A stretch of 29,550 nucleotides of DNA, taken from contig DGPZ01000054.1 of assembly GCA_002390675.1 (NCBI GenBank), positions 1-29,550 of the forward strand. Reading direction: 5' to 3'. Below the pieces are notes generated by a model. The model saw only the letters and a program-made list of their open reading frames with translations, was not told the DNA's origin and did not search any database. Positions 1 to 7,469 of this stretch are shown piece by piece. Origin of the DNA: Deltaproteobacteria bacterium UBA4427. Its GTDB lineage: Bacteria; Myxococcota_A; UBA9160; UBA4427. The position numbers were made by a program, and so were the translations under genes. Position 1 is the stretch's first letter; each line of letters opens with the position of its first letter.

Positions 1-189
1 TACTTGAGAACATTTGGTCTTCGATTGATGCGTGCTCGACCGGAAGGTGCCGCATTGAGTGGCACTCTAGTGTACTCGCCTGAATTCACTAGGAGAGCCG
101 AAAACCTCTGAAAAAACAGATACATGAAACGTATTCAAAGAAATATCAAGTTTGGCACGTGCCATGCATAGTTAGTAATCGAGAACGAT

Positions 190-380
190 TTGGAATACTG
201 GCTGGTCCGGGCGGTTAAACACGGGCGCGTTCGTCAGGGCTAGCCAGTAAATCCAGTCGTCAAAAACTTAACCGGTTGGGTTACTTCGCATCGACCCACC
301 GGTCTCCAGGAGCCCCTCCTGAAACGAACGCCTCTCTCGATCCGGAAACGGAGCCAATCGAGAGAGGCTTTCGGCGTTTA
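190..380 (+). ncRNA. candidate structured RNA, unassigned
   Basis: The first 520 bases hold no credible coding frame and look more AT-rich than the rest, especially 1-180. Three successive stem-loops occur: 197-208 pairs with 237-248 (12 bp including two G.U pairs), 271-281 pairs with 294-303 (one bulge), and 330-341 pairs with 357-368 (12 bp perfect). The two wobbles are G.U only if the + strand is the RNA; on the other strand they become A.C mismatches, which favours + transcription. The last hairpin is followed by TTTCGGCGTTT. A 12-bp palindrome, TGGCACGTGCCA, sits at 153-164 just upstream. I do not recognise any known RNA family (tmRNA, 6S, SRP, RNase P, T-box and riboswitch signatures were not seen). 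It could be only a 3' UTR of a gene left of the window. Confidence 0.25.
325..380. terminator. terminator-like hairpin, possibly bidirectional
   Basis: Arms 330-341 and 357-368 are a perfect 12-bp inverted repeat. Pairing extends to 325-328 with 370-373 after one C/T mismatch. On the + strand the stem is followed by TTTCGGCGTTT and on the - strand by GTTCGTTTC, so a short T-rich tail exists on both sides. It lies between sequence entering from the left edge and the end of the RNase D gene. Confidence 0.5.
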
Positions 381-463
381 GGCATGGGAACGCGAAATTC
401 CGGATCTCGATAAGCTTGTTAGTCGATCGAGCGAGCGGACGATGTTATCGGCCGCAGGTGAGC

Positions 464-493
464 AGATACGCGCAATGACTTCATCGCGTATCT
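464..493 (-). terminator. stem-loop just downstream of RNase D stop
   Basis: AGATACGCG (464-472) is perfectly repeated inverted at 485-493 with a 12-nt loop. GAGC/GCTC at 460-463 and 501-504 could extend it. It begins 28 nt past the RNase D stop codon on the - strand. There is no U tract on that side, so it may be a terminator that does not depend on one, or an mRNA 3'-end stabiliser. Confidence 0.4.
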
Positions 494-520
494 TTATGCT
501 GCTCGGACTACGCTCGGAGA

Positions 521-2128
521 TTAGGCTTCGTCTTTGGTGCGAGACTTCGCTCGGCTGATCGCGGGGGTGGCCGAAGACTCGGCATTCGTCTCTTTCGAGG
601 ACGCGTCTGATGAGGCAGTTGCTACAGCCTCGCCGTCCGCCGGATCGCTGTCTCGCTGCGCGCGAGCTTTCGCACGCGAAGCGCCGGAGCGCCCACGTCC
701 GGATCGGCGCTTGCGTCGCGGCTTATCACCCGAAGAATCTGCATCGCTCGACTTGGACTCGGCGCTTGCATCATGCTTTGCGACAACAGCGACGATCTCT
801 TCCGCGAATTCTCGGACGAGCCAAGCCTTTAGCTCCGGCAGTCCCTCGAGATCCTTAGGCTCTTCAGGGGCAGCCCATGCAATCGCTTCAAGAGCGGCAT
901 TCGGGCATAACACGCCAGGGTCGAGCTTGAGCGATTCCGCGCGCGGGCCACGCCAATCCTTGAGCGCCCCGAGTCGTTTCTCGGTGCGCCGGTCCATCCG
1001 TCGTCTGGCAGTCGTTTCGATCTTCGGAATCGGGCCATGCGGTTTTCGCAGACCCTTCTTAACGGCCGCGACGAGATCTTTGCCCATTCGCTTTAAGATC
1101 AAATCTGAGATGCCCTTAATCTCACTCAGGCTGTCGAGGTCCGCGGTTTGTTCGTGGCAGATATCTAGCAGCGTACGATTGCCGAGCACTTTGAAGGGAG
1201 GTCGATCGATCTCACGTGCGCGCTCGTCACGTAGCAAGAAGAGTTCGCGCAGAATTGCGAGCTCTACGGGATCCAGGGATCGGGCTCCCTTAATACGGAG
1301 ATAGCCGAGTTTGTCAAATTCTCGATCCGGCCATCGCCGGCCACATAACGTTTCGAATTCGTCGTGAGCCCAGTCGAGTCGCTTCGCCTTGCGGAGATCC
1401 TTCTCGAGTCTTTCGGCCAGCTTGATTAGGTAGAGCACGTCCGAAGCGGCGTAGCTGAGCTGCTTCGGTGTCAGGGGGCGGCGTGACCAATCTGAGCGCT
1501 GTTCGTCCTTCGGGAGCGATACGTCGAAATGCCTCTCGACGAGAGCTGCTAGGCCGATCGCTGGGTAGCCAAGGAGCTGTGCCGAGACCATCGTGTCAAA
1601 GAGATTCACGAATTCGAAGCCACAGTCGCGCTTCAAGACATAAATATCGTATTCAGCGGCGTGGAAAAGCACGCGGACGTTCGGGTCGGAGAAGACCGGA
1701 GCAAGGATGGAGAGTTTGTCGGGGCCGCCGATTTCAAGAGGATCGATCAACCAGCATTTCTTGCGCGTTGCGACCTGCAGCAGGCAGACCTTGTCGAAGT
1801 AGTGATAGAAGCTGTCGGCTTCGGTATCGAAGGCGACGATGTCCTCTTTGAGAAGCAGCTCTGTGAGGGCTTCGAGATCCTCGACCGTCGAAATGATTTC
1901 GGCGTCGGTGGGCAAGGCTTTGCCCTGACCAATGATCTTTGTGGGTGAGGCGCCCGCCTTGCTAGAAGAGGCCTTTTTCGGCGCAGGCTTACTCTCCGAT
2001 TTACCAGCAGACGCGGTCTTGGTGCTCGGCGATCGCGATCCACCCGTGCCGCTCGCCGACTTGGTCTTGGCGCGGTCTTTCTCCGAAGAATCTTCAGAGG
2101 ATTTGCGTTTACTTGATTGGTCGGCCAC
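521..2128 (-). CDS. rnd: ribonuclease D with long low-complexity tails
   Basis: This is a 3'-5' exoribonuclease of the DEDDy family, which trims tRNA and other stable RNA 3' ends in the cytoplasm. Numbered from the GTG at 2128 (535 aa), the catalytic motifs are visible: D101-x-E103 in FDTEAD, D161 in HAAEYD, and Y226-x3-D230 in YAASD. An HRDC-type region follows at about 285-370. Residues 1-70 are a Lys/Ser/Ala-rich disordered segment, and the last ~80 residues are another, with an RRKRRSGRGRSG basic patch. E. coli RNase D is about 375 aa, so the tails account for most of the excess. The frame is open to 2353, and an ATG at 2206 is possible. I chose GTG 2128 because GAGAG lies just upstream and the residues before it do not look like protein. 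Transcription is divergent from the FIST gene. Confidence 0.9.
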   Translation of the reverse strand: MADQSSKRKSSEDSSEKDRAKTKSASGTGGSRSPSTKTASAGKSESKPAPKKASSSKAGASPTKIIGQGKALPTDAEIISTVEDLEALTELLLKEDIVAFDTEADSFYHYFDKVCLLQVATRKKCWLIDPLEIGGPDKLSILAPVFSDPNVRVLFHAAEYDIYVLKRDCGFEFVNLFDTMVSAQLLGYPAIGLAALVERHFDVSLPKDEQRSDWSRRPLTPKQLSYAASDVLYLIKLAERLEKDLRKAKRLDWAHDEFETLCGRRWPDREFDKLGYLRIKGARSLDPVELAILRELFLLRDERAREIDRPPFKVLGNRTLLDICHEQTADLDSLSEIKGISDLILKRMGKDLVAAVKKGLRKPHGPIPKIETTARRRMDRRTEKRLGALKDWRGPRAESLKLDPGVLCPNAALEAIAWAAPEEPKDLEGLPELKAWLVREFAEEIVAVVAKHDASAESKSSDADSSGDKPRRKRRSGRGRSGASRAKARAQRDSDPADGEAVATASSDASSKETNAESSATPAISRAKSRTKDEA

Positions 2129-2495
2129 TGCACTCTCGCTGGACGGGCGGGACGAAGTCCAGCACCCCCGCACGGCTCGCGACCCAAATCGGTCGTGCTC
2201 CGCCATATGGATCTTTGCGTGCCGACCGAACCCATCTACTCGTTCGTACCCTGGTTTTGATCCAGCCAGGGCCACGGACGAGTTCTGGCGAGTCAGCCGG
2301 TACGTCTTCACCGGCAGGGGGAATGGGCCGCATAGGACACGGCTCTCGGGCAATCTAGCCGACGAGCCCCTTCACCGAAACCGGGAATTTCCGTCTGGGG
2401 TCGCACAGAAGGCGCAATTGAGTATTCGGCTCTGCGAGAGGAGCGGCAGCGCATCGGTGTAGCGCCAGGCGCTGGCCTCGCGTATCGACTGTCCC
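2129..2495. other. divergent intergenic region
   Basis: This 367-nt gap lies between the proposed RNase D start and the FIST gene. It should hold both promoters, but I find no convincing -35/-10 pair. Two small hairpins are visible: CCCTGG at 2249-2254 with CCAGGG at 2266-2271, and a GCCGGT/ACCGGC pair around 2297-2316. Part of it (up to 2353) could instead be the N-terminal coding region of RNase D if an upstream start is used. Confidence 0.3.
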
Positions 2496-3719
2496 ATGTT
2501 TGCTTTGGCGACCGCCTTTACACATGCCTCAACCGCCGCCTCGGCAGCGGCCGAGCTGATTTCCATAGTCGATGATCGCCTCGACGCGGCGGATTCTGTT
2601 GTTGGCGGAATTCTTTGGGCCACCGCGGCAGCCGGCATCCAAGGACCTGAAATTGGTCAGTTGCTGACAGAGCGGTGGCCAGGGGCAATGCTCGTTGGGT
2701 CGAGCTTCGAGGGGGTGCTCGGGGAGGGCCGGTCTTGGCGTGATCGGCCGGCTTTCGAATTGTTGGTTTGGACCGCCGGCGCGGGTGAGCCGGTTCCACT
2801 GATACTCGAGCCCTTTTCGTGCGAGGTTTCGTCGGATGAGCTGGATCATCTCGAGAGCGTTCTTCGGGAGGCAGCACCGAACAACGCGCCCAAAGCCGAA
2901 GACCTGGTCTTGCTCTTCCCTGATGCGCACTCACCTGGCGAGCTCGAATCAACTTTGGCGGAGCTCACGGACCGACTTGGCGGAGTGCGTTTTGCCGGCA
3001 CCGCAGCTAGTGGCCCCGTATCCAGCCCCTGCCTGTCCTGGGTTGCCGGCGAGTCAGAGCCGGGAGCTTCGGTTGGTCTCTATCTCCCGGGCGGCGCAGC
3101 GAGCGGCGCAACGGGTGAGCGCCTCGTGCGGGCTCAAGGGAGTCGCTTCGCGAGCCCATGGTTGGAGATCAGTCAGGCCCGGGATCGATGGATCGATTCG
3201 ATCGAGGGCGAATCACCTCTCGATTGGATACGGCGACAGCTGGGCCTAGGAGCGAAGGAACGAGTCGAGCCCTATTTGGACCGACTGTTGGTGAGAGTTC
3301 GAGACAGGGTTGAGGGCGCCGAGGCACCTGACCTTCCCCTCGATGAGGATTTGAAGGATTTCGTTGAGCGCTACATCGTTGGCGTTGATCCGAATAGGGG
3401 GTCGCTCTCTCTCCCGGGGGATTTCCAACAGGGCGGCCAGCTCGCATTTGCGTTGCCCGATGCCGCTCTCGCTCAAGCTTCGCTGCGGAGAGCGGTGGAA
3501 GAACTTTCCCCAAGCCAATTAGTGCTGCAGTTCGGCTGTCGAGCGCGGGATGAATCGCTGCATGGCGACGACGATGTTGAAATCGCGCTCGTCGATTTTG
3601 GGTCGGGTTCTGCAGATGTGATTGGGACGGTTGCTCCCCTTCAGCTCGCTCCAGGCCTTGATGGCCGCTGTCGAATATTTGTCCATAGCACGCTGATCGT
3701 AGCTGTTGGCCCCCGATGA
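2496..3719 (+). CDS. FIST N/FIST C domain protein
   Basis: This 407-aa soluble protein has the two-part FIST sensory domain. The N-terminal half carries the GSSFEGVLGEG motif (around residues 68-78), the LVLLFPD strand and GVRFAGTAASG (around 164-174). The C-terminal half shows the typical RYIVGVDPNRGSLSLPGDF segment and the closing LQFGCRARDESLHG ... VIGTVAPLQLAPGLDG ... FVHSTLIVAV pattern. FIST domains are thought to bind small ligands, often amino acids, and commonly feed chemotaxis or two-component proteins. Here FIST is the whole protein, with no kinase, GGDEF or methyl-accepting module fused or adjacent. The ATG at 2496 lacks an obvious Shine-Dalgarno. The ligand and output are unknown. 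Family assignment is fairly firm; function is not. Confidence 0.8.
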   Translation: MFALATAFTHASTAASAAAELISIVDDRLDAADSVVGGILWATAAAGIQGPEIGQLLTERWPGAMLVGSSFEGVLGEGRSWRDRPAFELLVWTAGAGEPVPLILEPFSCEVSSDELDHLESVLREAAPNNAPKAEDLVLLFPDAHSPGELESTLAELTDRLGGVRFAGTAASGPVSSPCLSWVAGESEPGASVGLYLPGGAASGATGERLVRAQGSRFASPWLEISQARDRWIDSIEGESPLDWIRRQLGLGAKERVEPYLDRLLVRVRDRVEGAEAPDLPLDEDLKDFVERYIVGVDPNRGSLSLPGDFQQGGQLAFALPDAALAQASLRRAVEELSPSQLVLQFGCRARDESLHGDDDVEIALVDFGSGSADVIGTVAPLQLAPGLDGRCRIFVHSTLIVAVGPR

Positions 3720-3750
3720 TTATCCTGGCTTGCGTTTTGATCCTTGAAAC

Positions 3751-3767
3751 GTTCCATTAATGGGAAC
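3751..3767. promoter_or_regulatory. small inverted repeat upstream of IclR gene
   Basis: GTTCC and GGGAAC flank the self-complementary core ATTAAT, giving an interrupted palindrome 32 nt after the FIST stop. It could be a weak operator or part of a FIST 3' end. There is no T tract. Evidence is limited to the symmetry. Confidence 0.2.
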
Positions 3768-3842
3768 ACTGTACTGATATTTGGAACTATTTCGTTTTAG
3801 GTGCTACCCAGTTGGCCTCTTGGGATTTTTCGAACGAGAGGT

Positions 3843-3866
3843 AAAACGAGAACGTGTTCTCGTTTT
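3843..3866. promoter_or_regulatory. 24-bp palindromic operator candidate for IclR regulator
   Basis: AAAACGAGAAC (3843-3853) and GTTCTCGTTTT (3856-3866) are perfectly inverted 11-bp arms around a 2-nt GT centre. The site lies 52 nt upstream of the IclR ATG at 3919. IclR regulators bind palindromes of this kind in their own promoters. A weak promoter match (TTGGGA at 3820-3825, TAAAAC at 3842-3847) would put the operator on the -10 element, which fits autorepression; the promoter call is tentative. Confidence 0.6.
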
Positions 3867-3918
3867 CTAATTTCCCGAACGATCATGACTGAGACCTTGG
3901 GGAGAGGCGGGAGTTGCA

Positions 3919-4662
3919 ATGGCCGGTGCTGCGACAGTCGAAAAGGCACTCGACGTTCTTTTCCATCTGCATGACGCTGGTGAGGCCGTCGGGTTGTCTG
4001 ATATCGGGCGCGCCCTCAACCTCCCCAAATCGAGCTGCCATCGACTGCTTTCCTCGCTGATGGATCGCGAGATGGTCGACCGGGATGAATGGGGTCGTTA
4101 CCGACCGGGCCTCGCACTGCTCTCTCTGGGCATTGGTGCCCAGAGAAGAGAGCCCGTCGTGTCCGCCGCCCGCCCGATCCTTGAGCGTGAGGCTGAGGGC
4201 CTGGGCGAAACCGTGTTTTTGATCGGGCTGCGTCATCGTCGTCTGCGCGTCCTCGACAAAGTAGAAGGGAGTGGCTTTCTGCGTGCCGCTCCAAGAATCG
4301 GGGACGTCGTTCCCGCGGATATCACCGCCGCGGGGAAGCTCTACTCAGTCTTCGGTGAAGGCGGTGACGAGTTGTCTCCCGCGGAGACTCGGGAAATTGC
4401 AGGCCGCGGCGCTGCCGTGAATCGCGATGCATGGATCAATGGGCTTTCCGTGTTGGCGGTTCCAGTCTGGCAAGAGAGTGGTCAGGGGCCAGGGGATCTC
4501 GTGGCGGTGCTTGCAGTGGCCGCAGCATCGCCACGTTTCGATCGCTTAGGTGAAAATGAAATTGAAACCCGACTGCTCGCCGGTGCGGCAAGCATCGGGG
4601 AACGAATGAGTGCGGGCGGCGTGTCGCGTCGACACGACCGGATCGGAAGGAAACCACGATGA
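3919..4662 (+). CDS. IclR-family transcriptional regulator
   Basis: The 247-aa protein has an N-terminal winged helix (about residues 4-65; ATVEKALDVLFHLHDAGEAV, then LSDIGRALNLPKSSCHRLLS, the classic IclR recognition-helix region). An effector-binding domain follows (about 80-235), with TVFLIGLRHRRLRVLDKVEG and the DAWINGLSVLAVPVW segment typical of the family. The ATG at 3919 has GGGAG seven nt upstream. The stop codon overlaps the start of the following aminotransferase (ATGA), so the two are translationally coupled. The 24-bp palindrome at 3843-3866 is the likely binding site. The natural target is probably its own operon; the effector is unknown. Family length is normal (about 250 aa). 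Confidence 0.88.
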   Translation: MAGAATVEKALDVLFHLHDAGEAVGLSDIGRALNLPKSSCHRLLSSLMDREMVDRDEWGRYRPGLALLSLGIGAQRREPVVSAARPILEREAEGLGETVFLIGLRHRRLRVLDKVEGSGFLRAAPRIGDVVPADITAAGKLYSVFGEGGDELSPAETREIAGRGAAVNRDAWINGLSVLAVPVWQESGQGPGDLVAVLAVAAASPRFDRLGENEIETRLLAGAASIGERMSAGGVSRRHDRIGRKPR

Positions 4663-5543
4663 CGATGAGTAATGAATCGATCGCTTGGGTTGAGGGCAAA
4701 ATTATTCCGGCCGCGGAGGCCCGGGTCCCGATTCTCGATCACGGCTTCCTTTTCGGCGACGGGGTCTTCGAAGGGATTCGCGTGACGGATCGAGGCATCT
4801 TCCGCCTCGACGACCACATGAAGCGACTCTCGACTGCGGGGCGCGCCATCGGCATCCAGCCCGAAGGCGGCTTTGCTCGAGCGCGAGAAATTGCATGCGA
4901 GACGACTCGGGCGTGGGGGGCACGCGACGGCTATTTGCGTTTGATTGTGACCCGCGGCGTGGGAGCGCTTGGGATCGATCCCACAACGTGCCTGAATCCA
5001 GCCATCATCTGCATCGCAGCTGGCCCGGCTGAGCCCGATCCTGAAAAAACAGCGAGGGGTCTGGATCTCATCACGTCGAGCCTCAGACGACCGGCTGGCG
5101 ATGTGCTCGATCCGCGCGTGAAAAGCATGAACTATCTGAATAATGTGCTCGCCAAGCGGGAAGCGAGAACCCGCGGAGCCGATGACGCGTTGGTTTTGAA
5201 CGGTCTTGGGCTCATAGCCGAGGCCTCGGCGACGAATGTGTTCGCGCTCACGGGCAATCGACTCGACACGCCGCAACTGACGGATGGGGCGCTGGAAGGT
5301 TTGACGCGCCGAACCGTTATGGAGCTGGCGGTGGAAATGGGCCTCGAGGTGCGCGAGCGAAGCCTCGGCCGCTTTGACCTGTATGCCGCCGATGCAGCTT
5401 TTTTGACGGGCTCGAGGGCGGGGCTGATCGCCGTCGGATCTCTCGACGGATCGCCGATTTCACAAACCGGTCGAGCTCAGGTCGACACGATTGGGGAAGC
5501 CTTTGTGGCGCGCGCCCGCGAACTTTCGGTTCCAGTTGACTGA
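4659..5543 (+). CDS. class IV aminotransferase (BCAT / D-amino acid transaminase-like)
   Basis: This is a PLP-dependent fold-type IV aminotransferase, 294 aa. The PLP lysine is K155 in VKSMNYLNNVLAKREA, the hallmark of the branched-chain aminotransferase branch. E188 in LIAEASATNVF is the conserved glutamate contacting the pyridine nitrogen. The N-terminal DHGFLFGDGVFEGIR motif and the C-terminal LTGSRAGLIAVGSLDG segment are also typical. It starts within the stop of the IclR gene, with GGAAGG upstream; a second ATG two codons later (4665) is possible. Sequence alone does not separate branched-chain aminotransferase (ilvE) from D-alanine transaminase or aminodeoxychorismate lyase. The K-x-x-N-Y-L motif leans to BCAT. 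Coupling to an IclR regulator suggests an inducible rather than housekeeping role. Confidence 0.85.
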   Translation: MTMSNESIAWVEGKIIPAAEARVPILDHGFLFGDGVFEGIRVTDRGIFRLDDHMKRLSTAGRAIGIQPEGGFARAREIACETTRAWGARDGYLRLIVTRGVGALGIDPTTCLNPAIICIAAGPAEPDPEKTARGLDLITSSLRRPAGDVLDPRVKSMNYLNNVLAKREARTRGADDALVLNGLGLIAEASATNVFALTGNRLDTPQLTDGALEGLTRRTVMELAVEMGLEVRERSLGRFDLYAADAAFLTGSRAGLIAVGSLDGSPISQTGRAQVDTIGEAFVARARELSVPVD

Positions 5544-5727
5544 CCGGCACAGGCGCGAGCCGCGCCCTCGTATATAGAGGCGCTATGTTTTCGCGACTTT
5601 GGTGAGGCTGTGGAGATCTTTGCCCTACCGGTTCACGTCCCCTGCGCCCCCCGCCCGAACAATTTCGGATTAACCGCGAGAGTTCGCCCACCGAGTCCGG
5701 TCCCAGAGGCCGGAAGAGGAGAAGCCC

Positions 5728-7440
5728 GTGCGCTGGTCGAGCGCTTTCATCCCCACTCTTAGAGACGATCCCGCCGACGCTGAAGCGATTTCCCACAAAT
5801 TGCTGATTCGCGCCGGCTTCATGCGACAACTCATGGCCGGTCACTATTCGATGACTCCGCTTGGTTTCCGTTCCCTTCGCAAAGTCGAAGCGATCGTGCG
5901 CGAAGAGATGGAGAAGATTGGTGGGCAGGAATTTCGGCTGCCTAGCATGCATCCTAAAGAGATCTGGGAGAAGTCAGGCCGCTGGGATTCTGTGGGGGAA
6001 GAGATGTTCCGCCTGCAGGATCGCAAGGGCGCAGACCTCGCTCTTGGAATGACGCATGAAGAGATTTTTGCGTTTCATGGTACGGAACTGCGTTCGTATA
6101 AGGCGTTGCCGCAGATTTGGTATCAGTTTCAGGCGAAGTTCCGCGACGAAGCACGGCCGAAGAGCGGCTTGCTGCGCGTCCGCGAATTCACCATGAAGGA
6201 TTCCTATTCCTTCGATCTGGATCAGGCTGGGCTCGATCACGCCTTCGATCAACACTTCGAAGCGTATCGCCGGATGTTCAAGCGATTCGGGTTCGAGATC
6301 GTTGCGGTCGAAGCGTCCTCGGGCGTGATGGGCGGCAATACTTCGATTGAATTCATGTTGCGAAGCGACGCGGGGGAAGACTGGGTCGCGGCCTGTGGTC
6401 AGTGTGGTTATGCCGCGAATGTTGAGAAGGCGGAGAGCGTGCTGCCCTCGGTCGAGGATGGCGCGGGGCTTGCGGAGCCGGAAAAATTCTCCACCCCCGG
6501 TGTGAAGACGATCGACGATCTTGCCAAGATGGACGGTGGCGCCTCACCGGATCGTCAGATCAAAACCCTCGTATACAAGATTGATGACAAAGACGTTCTG
6601 ATCCTGCTTCGCGGAGATCATCAGCTTTCGGAGCAGAAATTGATCGACCAGGTGCAATCGGAAGCAATGCGCCCGGCGGAGATTGGTGAAGTAAAGAAAC
6701 TGTTAGGCGCTTTGCCAGGCAGCCTCGGTGCCGTCGGTCGCGGTGAGCTCTTCGTGATCGCGGATGAAGCGCTTCGCGGTCGCAAAGACATGGTGACGGG
6801 TGCGAACGAAGATGGCTTCCATCTTCGTGGCGTCGACGTTGACCGCGACATCGACGTAAAGGGATGGCTCGACCTGCGAGAAGTGAAGGACGGCGAAGGC
6901 TGTCCCCAGTGCCAGAAGCCGCTCTCGGTCTACAAGACAATCGAGGTGGCACACATCTTCAAGCTCGGGACGAAGTACAGCGAAGCGATGGGAGCGAAGG
7001 TCCAAAACGAAAGTGGCGAATCCGTCCATCTCGTGATGGGTTCCTACGGGATCGGATTAGAGCGCAATCTGGCGGCAGTAGTCGAGGCGAACCACGACGA
7101 GAACGGCATTTGCTGGCCGATGAATATCGCGCCCTACGAAGTCTGTGTGACGGTTGTTAAGCCGAAAGACGTGGCTTGCCATGAAGCAGGTGAGCGCCTC
7201 TATCAGGACCTCTCTCAGGCGGGACTCGATGTTATTCTCGACGATCGAGCTGAACGGCCTGGCGTCAAATTTAAGGATGCCGAGCTAATAGGTTTTCCGT
7301 ATCGCGTGACGATTGGGCCGAAGGGGCTCGAGCAGGGCGTTTTCGAATTAGTGCGCCGCAGCGATGGTGAGAAGACTGAGCTGAAAATTGAGCATGCCGT
7401 GGAGACGATCGTCGAAACAGTCCTCGACGAACGGTCTTAG
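5728..7440 (+). CDS. proS: prolyl-tRNA synthetase (bacterial type with editing domain)
   Basis: Charges tRNA-Pro with proline. At 570 aa it matches the E. coli-type length (572). Class II motifs are in order: motif 1 around 52-75, motif 2 FRDEARPKSGLLRVREF at 138-154, and motif 3 GIGLERNLA at 441-449, then the anticodon-binding domain. The inserted editing domain (INS, YbaK-like) lies at about 225-385 and keeps the lysine equivalent to E. coli K279 (K279 in DRQIKTLVYKI), so mis-charged alanine should be cleared. Two CxxC pairs flank the insertion (C223/C226 and C392/C395), suggesting a zinc site. The start is GTG at 5728 with a strong GGAAGAGGAG upstream, and the N-terminus aligns with other ProRS. 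It is probably the first gene of an operon with the nuclease 29 nt downstream. Confidence 0.96.
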   Translation: MRWSSAFIPTLRDDPADAEAISHKLLIRAGFMRQLMAGHYSMTPLGFRSLRKVEAIVREEMEKIGGQEFRLPSMHPKEIWEKSGRWDSVGEEMFRLQDRKGADLALGMTHEEIFAFHGTELRSYKALPQIWYQFQAKFRDEARPKSGLLRVREFTMKDSYSFDLDQAGLDHAFDQHFEAYRRMFKRFGFEIVAVEASSGVMGGNTSIEFMLRSDAGEDWVAACGQCGYAANVEKAESVLPSVEDGAGLAEPEKFSTPGVKTIDDLAKMDGGASPDRQIKTLVYKIDDKDVLILLRGDHQLSEQKLIDQVQSEAMRPAEIGEVKKLLGALPGSLGAVGRGELFVIADEALRGRKDMVTGANEDGFHLRGVDVDRDIDVKGWLDLREVKDGEGCPQCQKPLSVYKTIEVAHIFKLGTKYSEAMGAKVQNESGESVHLVMGSYGIGLERNLAAVVEANHDENGICWPMNIAPYEVCVTVVKPKDVACHEAGERLYQDLSQAGLDVILDDRAERPGVKFKDAELIGFPYRVTIGPKGLEQGVFELVRRSDGEKTELKIEHAVETIVETVLDERS

Positions 7441-7469
7441 GCGCTCGTCTGCGTTTGGGGAGCGAGGGT

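Noticed and set aside
1..520. A tRNA or tmRNA 3' end at the left edge
   Set aside because: No T-loop GGTTCGAATCC-type sequence, acceptor stem or CCA was found with the hairpins.
534..1304. A 256-codon open frame on the + strand opposite RNase D
   Set aside because: It is antisense to a gene with intact DEDDy motifs, and its translation is Ser/Arg-rich with no recognisable domain. GC-rich coding DNA often leaves such shadows.
4482..5276. A 264-codon open frame on the - strand opposite the IclR and aminotransferase genes
   Set aside because: It runs across the coupled boundary of two well-supported genes and has no recognisable motif.
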